In this document: one piece after another, positions 34,707-44,746 of the stretch | Position numbering within the stretch: the stretch's first letter is position 1 | Layout: each line of letters begins with the position of its first letter | From: Roseitalea porphyridii | GTDB taxonomy: Bacteria > Pseudomonadota > Alphaproteobacteria > Rhizobiales > Rhizobiaceae | Reading direction: 5' to 3' | Length of the DNA: 64,000 nt | NCBI RefSeq assembly: GCF_004331955.1 | Contig: NZ_CP036532.1 | Coordinates: 2,914,001-2,978,000 of the forward strand | The notes under the pieces: model-generated | Told to the model about the DNA's origin: nothing | The model's database searches: none | What the model saw: only the letters and a program-made list of their open reading frames with translations | Translations under genes and position numbers: made by a program

Positions 34707-35504
34707 CTATCCGGCCCGGCGCAGCGGCGTCACGTGCGGCATCGTGGCATCGGGCAACGGATCGCTCAGCCCCTCGGGCGGCGCGATCCACTGGGCGAAG
34801 TGCCGCCCCCAGATCCGATAGCCGTTGCCGTTTGGATGGAAGCCGTCGCGCGCGAACGCGTCGCCCGTCTGCGGCGGCACCGGTTCGGTGACGATCGCGC
34901 CGCGCTCGCGGCACATGCGCGCGCCCATCGCGTTGATCAGTTCGGCCCGGGCGGCAAGGATGCGGCCAAGCGCGGTCGGCAGGGCCGGGCACTGGCGCAT
35001 GTCGGGGATCGGGCACCAGATGATCCTGGCGCGCGGAAACCGGGTGCGCAGGGCATACAAGAGCGAACCGAAGTCGCGCTTGAAGCGACGCACGACGTGG
35101 AAGTTCTTCATGTCGTTGATGCCGACCGACAGCGCCACATGGGTCCAGTCGCGCTCCTCGATATGCGGCAGGATATGGTCGCGAATGTCCGAGGCGGTGG
35201 CCGAGTTGCCGCCCGCCGCACGCCACTGCACGGGCCAGCCGGCGCGCTCGTTGATCGCCTTGGCGATGTTGTAGGCGAGCGTGTCCTCGAGCCTTTCCAT
35301 GCCGACGCTGGCGACCGTCGAATCGCCCAGCACCAGCAGCCGCACCGGTTCGCTGTTGCCCTCGAGCGCGCCCATGGTCGGCACGGGCGCGGGCAGAAGC
35401 CGCTCGATGCGCATGCGAAGCCGGACCCCCTGCCACGCATAGACGGGGAACATCGCCCAGCTATAGAGCGCCGTTGTCGTCGGCGGTTTCGTCAGATCGG
35501 CCAT
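34707..35504 (-). CDS. SGNH/GDSL-family hydrolase
   Basis: 265 residues. Block I LLVLGDSTVASVG (nucleophile Ser), oxyanion-hole Gly and Asn (AAGGNSATASD; SVGINDMKN) and block V DGFHPNGNGY with the Asp/His pair. No signal peptide, though residues 12-25 are moderately hydrophobic. Members are lipases, esterases or acyltransferases acting on carbohydrates or lipids. It sits between fba (80 bases) and prpE (166 bases). Confidence 0.85.
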   Translation of the reverse strand: MADLTKPPTTTALYSWAMFPVYAWQGVRLRMRIERLLPAPVPTMGALEGNSEPVRLLVLGDSTVASVGMERLEDTLAYNIAKAINERAGWPVQWRAAGGNSATASDIRDHILPHIEERDWTHVALSVGINDMKNFHVVRRFKRDFGSLLYALRTRFPRARIIWCPIPDMRQCPALPTALGRILAARAELINAMGARMCRERGAIVTEPVPPQTGDAFARDGFHPNGNGYRIWGRHFAQWIAPPEGLSDPLPDATMPHVTPLRRAG

Positions 35505-35584
35505 GGTCCCGCCGCAAACCTTCGCAGGACCCTGATGTTAGGCGGTTTTGGCGCCGGTTGGAAGATGCCCGGCGGCGCGGTTCG

Positions 35585-36607
35585 TCACGCCGCCTCCTGC
35601 TCGCGGCTCCACTGGCCCGACGCGGCCAGTCCGTTCATCCTTGCGCGATGCGCGAACGCCTGCTGCCCCGCGCCGACGTTCTCGGCCTTGCCGCCCCAGG
35701 CCGCCAGCGCCGCCGCCTGCAGCGCACGGCCATAGGAGAAGGTCAGCGGCCACGGCAGATCGCCCATCGCGTTCATCGCCGAAAGGTGGGCGGTCGCCTC
35801 CTCGTCGGACTGGCCGCCCGAAAGGAACGCGATGCCCGCAACGGCCCCCGGCACGGTGCGCTTGAGCGCGGTGACCGTCTTTTCGGCGACCTCGTCGACC
35901 GAGGCCTTGCGGGCGTTCTGGCCGTCGATCACCATGTTCGGCTTGAGCACCATGCCCTCGAGCAGGCAGCGCGCCTCGTGCAGTTCGGCGAACACCTCGG
36001 TCAGCACCGCCTCGGTGACCTGCGCGCAGCGGTCGATGGAGTGGTCGCCCGGCGCGCCGTCCATGAGGATTTCGGGTTCGACGATCGGCACGATGCCCTG
36101 CTCCTGGCACAGCACCGCATAGCGGGCGAGCGCGTGGGCGTTGGCGTGGATCGCATAGCGCGTCGGCAGCGTATCGGAGATGGCGATCACCGCGCGCCAC
36201 TTGGCGAAACGCGCGCCGGCGTCGTAATAGGTGTCGAGCCGTTCGCGCAGCCCGTCGAGGCCCTCGGTAACCGTCTCGCCATGATAGCCGGCGAGCGCCT
36301 TTGCGCCCTTGTCGACCTTGATGCCCGGCACCGCGCCGGCCGCACTGATCAGTTCGGCCAGATGGGTGCCGTCGGCCGCCTTCTGGTAGAGCGTCTCCTC
36401 GAACAGGATCACGCCGGAGATGTGATCGCGCATCGCCGCGTCGGTGCGGAACAGCATCTCGCGATAGGCGCGGCGATTGTCCTCGCTGTTCTCGACGCCG
36501 ATCGAATCGAAACGCTTCTTGATGGTGCCGGTCGATTCGTCCGCCGCCAGAAGGCCCTTGCCGGGCGCCATCATCTTGGCGGCGATATCCTCAAGCCGTT
36601 CGCTCAT
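35585..36607 (-). CDS. fba: Fructose-bisphosphate aldolase, class I
   Basis: 340 residues, class I (Schiff base) type: opening LAADESTGTIKKRFDSIGVE, catalytic Lys in EGMVLKPNMV, and GIAFLSGGQSDEEA. Metal-dependent class II motifs are absent. It splits fructose-1,6-bisphosphate. The ATG at 36607 is favoured over one at 36613 because GGAG would be only two bases from the latter. A cluster of palindromes at 36682-36713 lies in its promoter region. It follows pgk after 147 bases. Confidence 0.95.
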   Translation of the reverse strand: MSERLEDIAAKMMAPGKGLLAADESTGTIKKRFDSIGVENSEDNRRAYREMLFRTDAAMRDHISGVILFEETLYQKAADGTHLAELISAAGAVPGIKVDKGAKALAGYHGETVTEGLDGLRERLDTYYDAGARFAKWRAVIAISDTLPTRYAIHANAHALARYAVLCQEQGIVPIVEPEILMDGAPGDHSIDRCAQVTEAVLTEVFAELHEARCLLEGMVLKPNMVIDGQNARKASVDEVAEKTVTALKRTVPGAVAGIAFLSGGQSDEEATAHLSAMNAMGDLPWPLTFSYGRALQAAALAAWGGKAENVGAGQQAFAHRARMNGLAASGQWSREQEAA

Positions 36608-36681
36608 GTCCATGTCTCCGTCGCAGCTTTGGAGCGGACTTAGCAGACCGGTTTGCACGGTCAAAGACGGCGGCGGACCTC

Positions 36682-36713
36682 TCAATCGATTGAAACCGAT
36701 TAAACCGGTTCAA
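36682..36713. promoter_or_regulatory. Overlapping palindromes in the fba promoter
   Basis: TCAATCGATTGA (36682-36693) and TTAAACCGGTTCAA (36700-36713, near palindrome) are separated by six bases and lie 75-106 bases upstream of fba. Even-length palindromes with a central CG are typical of LacI-family operators, a class known to control central carbon genes in alphaproteobacteria. The regulator is not identified here. Confidence 0.5.
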
Positions 36714-36754
36714 AGCTGTTGAATTCTCGCGGCAGGGTTAAAAGCCCAGCGATT

Positions 36755-37948
36755 TCAGGCCTCAAGCGCCGCAACGCCGGGCAGCGTCTTGCCTTCCATC
36801 CATTCAAGGAAGGCGCCGCCGGCGGTCGAGATATAGCTGAACTTCTCGGCGCAGCCGGCCTTGTTGAGCGCGGCCACCGTGTCGCCGCCACCGGCCACCG
36901 AGACCAGCTTGCCGCGCGCGGTTTCGGCCGCCGCGTGCCGGGCCGCCGCGATCGTCGCCGCATCGAACGGTTCGATCTCGAAGGCCCCCAGCGGTCCGTT
37001 CCACACGAGCGTGCGCGCCTGGGAGATCCAGCCATTGACCTTGGCGACGGTCGCCGGGCCGACATCGAGGATCATCGCGTCGGACGGCACCTTGTCGACC
37101 GGCACGGTCTCGCTCGGCGCGCCGGCCTTGAACTCGCGCGCCACCACCGCGTCGATCGGCAGCACGATCGCGCAGCCGGTCTGCGTCGCCCGGGCGAGGA
37201 TCGCATTGGCCGTGTCGGCCAGATCGTGCTCGCACAGCGACTTGCCGACATCGACGCCCTTGGCGGCGAGGAACGTGTTGGCCATGCCGCCGCCGATCAC
37301 CAGCGCGTCGACCCGGCCGACGAGGTTTTCAAGAAGATCGATCTTGGTCGAAACCTTCGCGCCGCCGACGATCGCCGCGACCGGCTTTGCCGGATTGCCC
37401 AGACCCTTTTCGAGCGCCTCCAGTTCGGCCTGCATCGCCCGGCCCGCATAGGCCGGCAGCAGCCGCGCCAGCGCCTCGGTCGACGCATGCGCCCGGTGGG
37501 CGGCCGAGAACGCGTCGTTGACATAGATGTCGCCCTGCGCGGCGAGCGCGGTTGCGAACTGCACATCGTTGGCCTCCTCGCCCGCATGGAAGCGCAGGTT
37601 CTCGACCAGCACGATGTCGCCGCCGGCCATCTCGGCCACCGGGCCGGCGACCGTTTCGCCGATGCAGTCGGCGGCGAAGAAGACGCGATGATCGAGCACC
37701 TCCTCGACCGCGCGCGCCACCGGCTTGAGCGACATCTCCGGCACGACCTTGCCCTTCGGCCGGCCGAAATGGGCGAGCAGGATCACCTTGGCGCCCCTGT
37801 TCGACAGTTCGGTGATCGTCGGCGCGACCCGTTCGATGCGTGTCGCATCGGTCACGTGCCCGTCCTCCATCGGCACGTTCAGGTCGACGCGCACCAGAAC
37901 GCGCTTGCCGGCAATGTCGGTCAGGTCATCGAGGGTCTTGAAGGGCAT
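36755..37948 (-). CDS. pgk: Phosphoglycerate kinase
   Basis: 397 residues. N-terminal [27 protein letters not shown], hinge-region [16 protein letters not shown] and nucleotide-loop GGGDTVAAL. It interconverts 1,3-bisphosphoglycerate and 3-phosphoglycerate with ATP formation. The start at 37948 lies two bases after the ridA stop, indicating coupling. Part of tkt-gap-DUF1089-ridA-pgk-fba. Confidence 0.97.
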   Translation of the reverse strand: MPFKTLDDLTDIAGKRVLVRVDLNVPMEDGHVTDATRIERVAPTITELSNRGAKVILLAHFGRPKGKVVPEMSLKPVARAVEEVLDHRVFFAADCIGETVAGPVAEMAGGDIVLVENLRFHAGEEANDVQFATALAAQGDIYVNDAFSAAHRAHASTEALARLLPAYAGRAMQAELEALEKGLGNPAKPVAAIVGGAKVSTKIDLLENLVGRVDALVIGGGMANTFLAAKGVDVGKSLCEHDLADTANAILARATQTGCAIVLPIDAVVAREFKAGAPSETVPVDKVPSDAMILDVGPATVAKVNGWISQARTLVWNGPLGAFEIEPFDAATIAAARHAAAETARGKLVSVAGGGDTVAALNKAGCAEKFSYISTAGGAFLEWMEGKTLPGVAALEA

Positions 37949-37950
37949 CG

Positions 37951-38379
37951 TCAGTCCTTGGGCTCATGGTAACGCTCATGCGGCACGACGGCGATCGCGG
38001 CCAGTTCGACGAGAAGGTCGGGATCCCACAGGCCGGCCACCTGGATGCCGGTGGCGGCCGGACCGGACGCCGGGGAAAGCCGCGCCTTCCGTGCCCGGCT
38101 GATCGCCGCCTTGTCCTCGGCGCGCACGAAATAGGTGACGATCGAAACGACATCGTCGAGCGTGCCGCCCACCGCCTCGAGCACGTTTTCGATGTTGTCG
38201 AGCGCGGCGTGGGTCTGGCCCTCTGCGTCGCCAGCGTGGAGCACGTTGAAATCGGCATCCCAGGCCACCTGACCGGTCAGGTGCACCCGTCGGCCTTCCG
38301 GTTCGACCACACCCTGGTTCATCGGAAAGCCGGGCGTGCGCCAGACGTCGGGCCGGTTGATGTTGGTCCGCGCTGTCAT
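37951..38379 (-). CDS. RidA-family enamine/imine deaminase
   Basis: 142 residues of the YjgF/YER057c/UK114 fold: [40 protein letters not shown], and the final CPEKL-equivalent region [13 protein letters not shown]. Classical RidA has an Arg in the RVEV motif near the C-terminus; the equivalent region here ([10 protein letters not shown]) lacks it, so it may belong to another RidA subfamily. Embedded between DUF1089 and pgk in the carbon cluster. Confidence 0.82.
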   Translation of the reverse strand: MTARTNINRPDVWRTPGFPMNQGVVEPEGRRVHLTGQVAWDADFNVLHAGDAEGQTHAALDNIENVLEAVGGTLDDVVSIVTYFVRAEDKAAISRARKARLSPASGPAATGIQVAGLWDPDLLVELAAIAVVPHERYHEPKD

Positions 38380-38463
38380 CGGGCCGTGTCGGTTCAAACT
38401 GTCAACGAGGCTTTTTCCTATGAAGAAACGCCCGTCGATTCAACGATAATCGGCGCGGCCCGC

Positions 38464-39036
38464 TCACACGTCCCGGCGTCGGAACAGGGTCGGATAGTCG
38501 GTGACGATGGCCGCGTCGTCGACCGGCAGCCGCGCCTCGAACGAGCGGTCGACGGCCTCATAGAGATACGCCGACAATGGCGTGACGCAGGTGTAGCGCT
38601 GCTCGTCGATCTCCGGCACGAGCGTGGCGAACGGGATGTAGACCATCCGGAACCGCTCCGCATGGCCGGGCGCGTGTGCCGCCAGCCGCCGGATCGGCAG
38701 CGTGTTGGTGAAGGGCGAGCCGGAAAGATCGATGTCGATCGCCCCGTCAAAGGCGGGCATCGGCGCGCCGGCCTCGTCGCGCCAGCGGCCCTCGCCGTCC
38801 GAGGTCATGGCGAGCCTGCCGCCCTCGCAATCGTCGACCGCGAAGGCCCTCACGCGCCAGTCGGCCGAGCAGGTGATCCGGTAGCGGATCCCGTAGGGCC
38901 GGCCGCCACGCGCGCCGATCACGACGCCGGTCGCGGTCACGCCGTCGGCGTCAACCCGCACCTGGAGATGCTCGAGCCCGTCGCCGTCCTCGGGCACCCA
39001 GCGGCATGTGCGTTCGAATGCGGCCAGGAACCCCAT
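38464..39036 (-). CDS. Glycolipid-binding-like protein (DUF1089)
   Basis: 190 residues, rich in beta-strand sequence, no signal peptide. Markers: LEHLQVRVDADGVTATGVVI, GIRYRITCSADWRVRAFAVD, FDGAIDIDLSGSPFTNTLPI and YTCVTPLSAYLYE. These fit the putative glycolipid-binding PF06475 family, whose role is unclear. It follows gap by 15 bases on the same strand, so is co-transcribed. Confidence 0.8.
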   Translation of the reverse strand: MGFLAAFERTCRWVPEDGDGLEHLQVRVDADGVTATGVVIGARGGRPYGIRYRITCSADWRVRAFAVDDCEGGRLAMTSDGEGRWRDEAGAPMPAFDGAIDIDLSGSPFTNTLPIRRLAAHAPGHAERFRMVYIPFATLVPEIDEQRYTCVTPLSAYLYEAVDRSFEARLPVDDAAIVTDYPTLFRRRDV

Positions 39037-39051
39037 CGCCGCGTCCGCGCG

Positions 39052-40053
39052 TCAGAGCAGCTTGCCCATCGCCGCCGCGGTGTCGAGCATGCGGCACGAA
39101 AAGCCCCATTCATTGTCATACCAGCTCATCACGCGCACCAGATTGCCTTCGAGCACCTTGGTCTGCGGCGCGGCGAAGTTGGACGAATGCGGATCGTGAT
39201 TGTAGTCGATGGAGACCTTCGGCTCGGTGTCGTAATCGAGAATGCCCTTGAGCGGCTGTTCGGCCCACTTGCGGACCGCCGCGTTGACCTCGTCGACGGT
39301 GACGTCGCGGCTCGGCACGAACTTCAGATCGACGACCGAGACGTTCGCGGTCGGCACGCGGATCGCCGAACCGTCCAGCTTGCCGGCAAGCTCGGGCAGC
39401 ACCAGGCCGACCGCCTTGGCCGCGCCGGTCGAGGTCGGGATCATCGACATCGCCGCGGCGCGGGCGCGATAGAGATCCTTGTGCATCGTATCGAGCGTCG
39501 GCTGGTCGCCCGTGTAGGCGTGGATCGTCGTCATGTAGCCCTTTTCGATGCCGAACTCCTGGTTCAGCACGTGCGCGACGGGCGCAAGACAGTTGGTCGT
39601 GCACGAGGCGTTCGACACAACCTTGTCGTCGGCGGTCAGCGCATCATGGTTGACGCCGTAGACGACGGTCCGGTCGGCGTCCTTGCCGGGCGCCGAGATG
39701 AGCACGCGCTTGGAACCGTTTTCCAGATGCAGCGCCGCCTTGTCGCGGGCGGTGAAGATGCCGGTGCATTCCAGCGCGATATCGACGTCCGACCAGGGCA
39801 GCTTGGCCGGGTCGCGCTCTGCGGTCACGCGAATCGGCCCGCGTCCGACATCGATCGTGTCGCCATCGACCTTCACATCGCCGGGAAACTTGCCGTGCAC
39901 GCTGTCGTAGCGCAGCAGGTGGGCGTTGGTCTCGACCGGGCCCAGATCGTTGATCGCGACCACCTCGAGATCGTCGCGCCCCTGTTCGACGAGGGCGCGC
40001 AGAACGTTGCGTCCGATCCGGCCGAAGCCGTTGATGGCTACCTTCACAGTCAT
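39052..40053 (-). CDS. gap: Glyceraldehyde-3-phosphate dehydrogenase, type I
   Basis: 333 residues. NAD-binding [15 protein letters not shown], active-site [12 protein letters not shown] with the nucleophilic Cys, and catalytic His in [14 protein letters not shown] (T near S-loop). It oxidises glyceraldehyde-3-phosphate to 1,3-bisphosphoglycerate. A single gap gene in the cluster suggests it serves both glycolysis and gluconeogenesis. Follows tkt by 58 bases. Confidence 0.97.
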   Translation of the reverse strand: MTVKVAINGFGRIGRNVLRALVEQGRDDLEVVAINDLGPVETNAHLLRYDSVHGKFPGDVKVDGDTIDVGRGPIRVTAERDPAKLPWSDVDIALECTGIFTARDKAALHLENGSKRVLISAPGKDADRTVVYGVNHDALTADDKVVSNASCTTNCLAPVAHVLNQEFGIEKGYMTTIHAYTGDQPTLDTMHKDLYRARAAAMSMIPTSTGAAKAVGLVLPELAGKLDGSAIRVPTANVSVVDLKFVPSRDVTVDEVNAAVRKWAEQPLKGILDYDTEPKVSIDYNHDPHSSNFAAPQTKVLEGNLVRVMSWYDNEWGFSCRMLDTAAAMGKLL

Positions 40054-40111
40054 GTTCGTCTCCTGATCGACAGAATCGTCTGGGTTTGGTCGTGCCTCGC
40101 CGGCGCGGCGG

Positions 40112-42115
40112 TCAGGCCGCGTCGGTCATGCGCGCGATGCGTGCCTGGGCCGCCTCGACGACGGCGTCGGCGGTGATGCCGAAATGCTCGTAGAGCGCCT
40201 TGTAGGGGCCGGACGCACCGAACGAGTTCATGCCGATGAAGACGCCGTCCTCGCCCAGGAAGCGCCGCCATCCCTGCTCGACGCCGGCCTCGATCGCGAT
40301 CCGGATCGGCGCGTTGCCGATGATCGCGCGACGGTAATCGGGCGTCTGCCGCTCGAACAGCTCCATGCAGGGCACCGACACGACCCGCGTCGGATGGCCG
40401 GCCGCCTCGAGCCGCTGGCGCGCCTCGAGCGCCAGATGCACTTCGGAGCCGGTCGCGAAGATCGTTACCGCCGCGTCGGCGCCGGCCGTGGCAAGTTCGT
40501 AGGCGCCCCGCGCGCACCGGTTCTCCGGCGCCGGCTCGACGCGCACCGCCGGCAGGCCCTGCCGCGTCAGCGCGATCGTCGCCGGCGTTTCGGCTTCGGC
40601 GAGCGCGAGTTCCCAGCATTCCATCGTTTCCATCGCGTCGGCGGGCCGGAACACGTGGTGGTTGGGGATCGCACGCAGCGCGGCAAGATGCTCGACGGGC
40701 TGGTGCGTGGGGCCGTCCTCGCCAAGGCCGATCGAATCGTGCGTCATCACGTAGACGACGCGCAGGCCCATCAGCGAGGAAAGCCGCATCGCCGGGCGGG
40801 CATAGTCGGAAAAGACCAGGAACGTGCCGCCATAGGGGATCAGCCCGCCATGCAGCGCGATGCCGTTCATCGCCGCGGCCATGGCATGCTCGCGAATGCC
40901 GTAGTGGATATAGCGGCCGGAAAAGTCCTCGGCGCTGATCGGCGCGGTTTGCTCGGTCTTGGTGTTGTTGGAGCCGGTCAGATCGGCCGAGCCGCCCAGC
41001 GTCTCCGGCAGCGCCTCGTTGATAACCTCGAGCGCCATTTCGGACGCCTTGCGCGTCGCCACGGTCGGCTTGTCCTTGGCGAGCTTGCGCTTGTAGGCCT
41101 CGGCCGTGTTGCCGAAGGTCGCCGGCAGATCGCCGCGCATGCGCCGCTCGAACTCGCTCTTGATGCCGTTGTCGGCCGCATCGAGGCGCTTCTGCCATGC
41201 GACGCGCTGCTTGCAGGCCGAAAGCCCGGCGACGCGCCAGTCGTCGAGAATGTCCGAGGGCACCTCGAACGGTTCGGCGGTCCAGCCGAAGGTGACGCGC
41301 GCGCCGGCGATCTCCTCGGGTCCGAGCGGCGAGCCGTGCGCCTTGGCCGTCCCGGCCTTGGTCGGCGCGCCGAAGCCGATCGTGGTGCGCGCGGCGATCA
41401 TGGTCGGCCGGTCGGCGGTCTGCGCCCGCTCCAGCGCGGCCGCGATCGCGTCCGGATCATGGCCGTCGATCTGCTCGGTCACCCAGCCCGAGGCCTCGAA
41501 ACGGGCGATCTGGTCGGTCGAATCGGCCAGCTTGATGTCGCCGTCGATGGTGATGCGGTTGTCGTCCCAGATGACGACAAGGTTGGACAGGTTCAGGTGC
41601 CCGGCCAGCGAGATCGCCTCCTGGCTGATGCCCTCCATCAGGCACCCGTCGCCGGCCAGCACATAGGTCTTGTGGTTGACGAGGTCGGCGCCGAACTCCT
41701 CGCGCAGCCGCCGTTCGGCGATCGCCATGCCGACGCCGTTGGCAAGGCCCTGCCCGAGCGGTCCGGTGGTCGTCTCGATGCCCGCGGCATGGCCGTATTC
41801 GGGATGGCCGGCGGTCTTCGAGCCGAGCTGGCGGAAATTCCTGATCTCGTCGATCGTGATGTCCTCGTAGCCGAGCAGGTACAGAAGGCTGTAGAGCAGC
41901 ATCGAGCCGTGGCCGGCCGACAGCACGAACCGGTCCCGGTCGGGCCAGTTCGGGTGCTTGGGATCGAACTTCATGAAGCGGGTGAACAGGACCGTGGCGA
42001 TATCGGCGGCGCCCATGGGCAGCCCCGGATGGCCGGAATTGGCGGCCTGCACCGCGTCCATGGCCAGTACGCGGATCGCATTGGCCATACGGTCGTGTTT
42101 GTCGCGTGGAATCAT
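40112..42115 (-). CDS. tkt: Transketolase
   Basis: 667 residues from the ATG at 42115. Thiamine-diphosphate motif [20 protein letters not shown] ... WDDN, N-terminal [20 protein letters not shown], and the pyrimidine-domain [13 protein letters not shown]. It transfers two-carbon units in the pentose phosphate pathway. First gene of the minus-strand carbon cluster; divergent from the DUF4164/zapA unit with 270 bases between, in which no further gene is seen. Confidence 0.97.
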   Translation of the reverse strand: MIPRDKHDRMANAIRVLAMDAVQAANSGHPGLPMGAADIATVLFTRFMKFDPKHPNWPDRDRFVLSAGHGSMLLYSLLYLLGYEDITIDEIRNFRQLGSKTAGHPEYGHAAGIETTTGPLGQGLANGVGMAIAERRLREEFGADLVNHKTYVLAGDGCLMEGISQEAISLAGHLNLSNLVVIWDDNRITIDGDIKLADSTDQIARFEASGWVTEQIDGHDPDAIAAALERAQTADRPTMIAARTTIGFGAPTKAGTAKAHGSPLGPEEIAGARVTFGWTAEPFEVPSDILDDWRVAGLSACKQRVAWQKRLDAADNGIKSEFERRMRGDLPATFGNTAEAYKRKLAKDKPTVATRKASEMALEVINEALPETLGGSADLTGSNNTKTEQTAPISAEDFSGRYIHYGIREHAMAAAMNGIALHGGLIPYGGTFLVFSDYARPAMRLSSLMGLRVVYVMTHDSIGLGEDGPTHQPVEHLAALRAIPNHHVFRPADAMETMECWELALAEAETPATIALTRQGLPAVRVEPAPENRCARGAYELATAGADAAVTIFATGSEVHLALEARQRLEAAGHPTRVVSVPCMELFERQTPDYRRAIIGNAPIRIAIEAGVEQGWRRFLGEDGVFIGMNSFGASGPYKALYEHFGITADAVVEAAQARIARMTDAA

Positions 42116-42385
42116 GATTGGGTTCCGCTGATGTCGGTTGATGCGGAGCGTGGGGCGGACGGCGGCTCCGGACCTGAAAATTGCGCCGGACACATAGCAG
42201 GTGGATGACCTGAGTCAACAAAGCCGCCGGGGACCGCCGGAGCGGGCGAAATCTGTGCATCCGCGCGGTCCTGCCATTGCCCTTTCGGCCCGGCGCGGGC
42301 AGTTTTAACCACGCTCTCATCGAGCCACGCTAACGCCTTATTGTTGCTGACAAACATTGCCCGTGCGTCCATAGTCCAGCCCGCC

Positions 42386-42658
42386 ATGACCGGTCCGCAA
42401 ACCCTCTCCCAGGTCTTTGACCGTCTCGAAAAGGCGCTTTCCGCGCTCGACGATGCGGTCGACCGATCGGCGGACACGCGCCGCGAGCATGCCGAGGCCG
42501 ACGAGGAAATGCAGCGGCTGAATGCCGACCGGGCACGCCTTGCCGAGGCGCTCGACGACGCCGAGGCGCGCGCCGGCCGGCTCGAGGAGGTCAACAAGGA
42601 GGTCTCGCGGCGGCTGGTGACGGCGATGGAAACGATCCGCGCGGTGCTCGACCGCTGA
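42386..42658 (+). CDS. DUF4164 family coiled-coil protein
   Basis: 90 residues, almost entirely coiled coil (VFDRLEKALSALDDAVDRSA; LADALDD-like heptads; ARAGRLEEVNKEVSRRLVTA METIR). Small DUF4164 proteins sit directly upstream of zapA in rhizobia. ATG at 42386 (MTGPQTLSQVF) chosen because earlier residues lack family similarity. Likely partner of ZapA in division (inference). Confidence 0.82.
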   Translation: MTGPQTLSQVFDRLEKALSALDDAVDRSADTRREHAEADEEMQRLNADRARLAEALDDAEARAGRLEEVNKEVSRRLVTAMETIRAVLDR

Positions 42659-42683
42659 CGGCCGCAACGGGAAAGAAGCCGAC

Positions 42684-43037
42684 ATGAGCCAGGTCACCGT
42701 CACCATCGACCAGAAGAGCTACCGCATGGCCTGCGATCCGGGTCAGGAGGAGCATCTGGTCGACCTTGCCGGCCGGCTCGACCGCTATGTCACGCACCTG
42801 AAGAGTTCGTTCGGCGAGATCGGCGACCTGCGCCTGACGGTGATGGCCGGCATCATGATCATGGACGAGCTGACCGAGCTGCAGAAGCGGGTCAAGGGCC
42901 TCGAGACCGAGCTCGAGGGCGTGCGCAAGACCCGCGACGAGGCGCTGTCGAAGGCCGACCGGATCGACGACACGCTGACCGAGCGGCTGACCGCGCTGGC
43001 CGACAAGATCGAAACCATCACCACCAAGATTGCCTGA
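42684..43037 (+). CDS. zapA: Cell division protein ZapA
   Basis: 117 residues. N-terminal VTVTIDQKSYRMACDPGQEE HLVDLA fits the ZapA globular head, followed by a long coiled coil (LTELQKRVKGLETELEGVRK). ZapA bundles FtsZ filaments at the division ring. It starts 25 bases after DUF4164 and is followed by 6S RNA, the same arrangement as zapA-ssrS-ygfA in other proteobacteria. Confidence 0.93.
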   Translation: MSQVTVTIDQKSYRMACDPGQEEHLVDLAGRLDRYVTHLKSSFGEIGDLRLTVMAGIMIMDELTELQKRVKGLETELEGVRKTRDEALSKADRIDDTLTERLTALADKIETITTKIA

Positions 43038-43070
43038 GCGCGTCGATGCCAGCCGCGCTTCCCCGAAATC

Positions 43071-43256
43071 GGCATCCGGACCGCATCGAACCTCTGGCGG
43101 AGCGGGCCTACCGCGCCTATATTCGCTTCGCCGACTGCGCTCTGCGGCAGGAGACAATTCCCCGGGGCCTTACGCATCCTAAGGGAGCTGGCGCTGACCG
43201 GGCTCGTGGGCCCGGACAACTGGCACCCACCTACTTCTGTAGGTTCCCGGGATGCC
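43071..43256 (+). ncRNA. ssrS: 6S RNA
   Basis: The gap between zapA and the 5-formyl-THF cyclo-ligase gene, the conserved ssrS place in proteobacteria. The 5' GGCATCCGGACC (43071-43082) pairs with the 3' GGTTCCCGGGATGCC (43242-43256) to close a long rod; the centre holds the C/G-rich bubble flanks AATTCCCCGGGGCC and CTAAGGGAGCTGG; near the 3' side CCTAC-TTCT-GTAGG forms a hairpin. 6S RNA mimics an open promoter and sequesters the housekeeping RNA polymerase. Exact ends are not determined by sequence alone. Confidence 0.8.
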
Positions 43257-43290
43257 GCACTCCACCGATTGTCGCGGTTGGCAACTTCCC

Positions 43291-43890
43291 ATGACCGGCG
43301 CAAACGACCACGAAATCAGGGCCCTGAAGGCGGCCCTGCGCGAAGAGGCGCTGGCCCGCCGCGACGCGCTGCCTGCCCAAACCCGCGCCCGCGCCGCCGA
43401 CGTGCTGGCGGGTCATGCCGACATGTTCCCCGTCGATGCGACCACCGTGGTCTCCGGCTTCTGGCCGATCCGCTCGGAGATCGATCCCCGCCCCCTTCTC
43501 GAAGCGCTTGCGGCGCGCGGCGCCACCATCGTGCTGCCCGCCGTCATCGACCGCAGGACCATAGTCTTCCGGCACTACGAGCCGGACGTGGCGCTGCTCG
43601 AGGGCAGCTTCGGCACGTTCGCGCCCGGCCCGGATGCCGAACCGCTCGACCCGGCGCTGATGCTGATGCCGCTCGCCGCGTTCGACGATGCCGGCAACCG
43701 GATCGGCTACGGCGCCGGCTACTACGACCGGGCGATCGCGCGCCTGCACGAGGCGGGCCACCGCCCACGTCTCGTCGGCCTTGCGTTCGAATGCCAACGC
43801 GTCGCCGCCGTGCCGGCGCAGCCGCACGATGTGCCACTTGACACAGTGCTGACCGAAAACGGCTTGCAGGAGTTCGCACGGCGGGGATAG
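43291..43890 (+). CDS. fau: 5-formyltetrahydrofolate cyclo-ligase
   Basis: 199 residues. Basic N-terminus with KAALREEALARRDALP, substrate-binding VVSGFWPIRSEIDPRPLLEAL, and the nucleotide loop RIGYGAGYYDRAIARL. It converts 5-formyl-THF to 5,10-methenyl-THF with ATP. Start at 43291 chosen since the ATG at 43252 falls inside the 6S RNA. Next gene (YmdB-like) begins nine bases after its stop. Confidence 0.92.
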   Translation: MTGANDHEIRALKAALREEALARRDALPAQTRARAADVLAGHADMFPVDATTVVSGFWPIRSEIDPRPLLEALAARGATIVLPAVIDRRTIVFRHYEPDVALLEGSFGTFAPGPDAEPLDPALMLMPLAAFDDAGNRIGYGAGYYDRAIARLHEAGHRPRLVGLAFECQRVAAVPAQPHDVPLDTVLTENGLQEFARRG

Positions 43891-43899
43891 GACGAGCCG

Positions 43900-44721
43900 A
43901 TGAGATTGCTGTTTCTGGGGGACATGGTGGGCCGTTCCGGCCGCGCCATCGTGTACGACAAGCTGCCGGGCCTGATCGCCGACCACGCCATCGACTTCGT
44001 CATCGTCAATGGCGAGAACGCGGCGGGCGGTTTCGGCGTGACCGAACAGATCCTGACCGACACGCTCGATGCGGGCGCCGACGTGATGACCACCGGCAAT
44101 CACGTCTGGGACCAGCGCGAGGCGCTCGTCTTCGCCGACCGGCATGCCGGCTTCTTGCGCCCGGCCAACTATCCCGACGGTACGCCGGGCCGCGGCATGG
44201 GCGTCTACCAGGCGCGCAACGGCGCCCGCGTGATGGTCTCCAACATCATGGGCCGCGTCTTCATGGCGCCCGATCTCGACGATCCCTTCATGGCGGCCGA
44301 GCGGCAGCTCGAGAACGTCCGGCTCGGCCACGACTTCGATTGCGTCGTGTTCGATTTCCACGCCGAGGCGACCTCGGAGAAGGTGTGCTTTGCCCACTTC
44401 GTCGACGGCCGCGCCAGCCTCGTCGTCGGCACGCATACCCATACGCCGACCGCCGATCACATGATCTTCGACGGCGGCACCGGCTACATGTCCGATGTCG
44501 GCATGTGCGGCGACTACGGCCATTCGCTGGGCATGGACAAGGACGAGCCGCTCAACCGGTTCCTGACCAAGGTGCCCAAGGGCCGCTTCGAGGCGGCCAG
44601 CGGACCGGGCACGCTGTGCGGCGTGACGGCCGACATCTCCGACCGCACGGGGCTTTGCGAGCGGATCGCGCCGGTGCGTATCGGGCCGCGCCTCGCCGAG
44701 ACCGTGCCAGACTGGTGGTAG
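43900..44721 (+). CDS. ymdB: YmdB/TIGR00282-family metallophosphoesterase
   Basis: 273 residues. Metal-binding LFLGDMVGRSGR at the N-terminus, NGENAAGGFG, TTGNHVWDQ, and later DFHAEATSEK and VGTHTHTPTADHM supply the di-metal ligands. Members hydrolyse 2',3'-cyclic nucleotides and influence RNase- or biofilm-linked behaviour in other bacteria. Co-directional with fau, nine bases downstream. Confidence 0.92.
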   Translation: MRLLFLGDMVGRSGRAIVYDKLPGLIADHAIDFVIVNGENAAGGFGVTEQILTDTLDAGADVMTTGNHVWDQREALVFADRHAGFLRPANYPDGTPGRGMGVYQARNGARVMVSNIMGRVFMAPDLDDPFMAAERQLENVRLGHDFDCVVFDFHAEATSEKVCFAHFVDGRASLVVGTHTHTPTADHMIFDGGTGYMSDVGMCGDYGHSLGMDKDEPLNRFLTKVPKGRFEAASGPGTLCGVTADISDRTGLCERIAPVRIGPRLAETVPDWW

Positions 44722-44746
44722 GCGCAAGCGCGTCCGGTTCGACGCC

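Noticed and set aside
42116-42385. Palindromic or CtrA-like signal in the tkt-DUF4164 gap
   Set aside because: One TTAACC is present, but no partner half site at the right distance and no convincing inverted repeats were seen.
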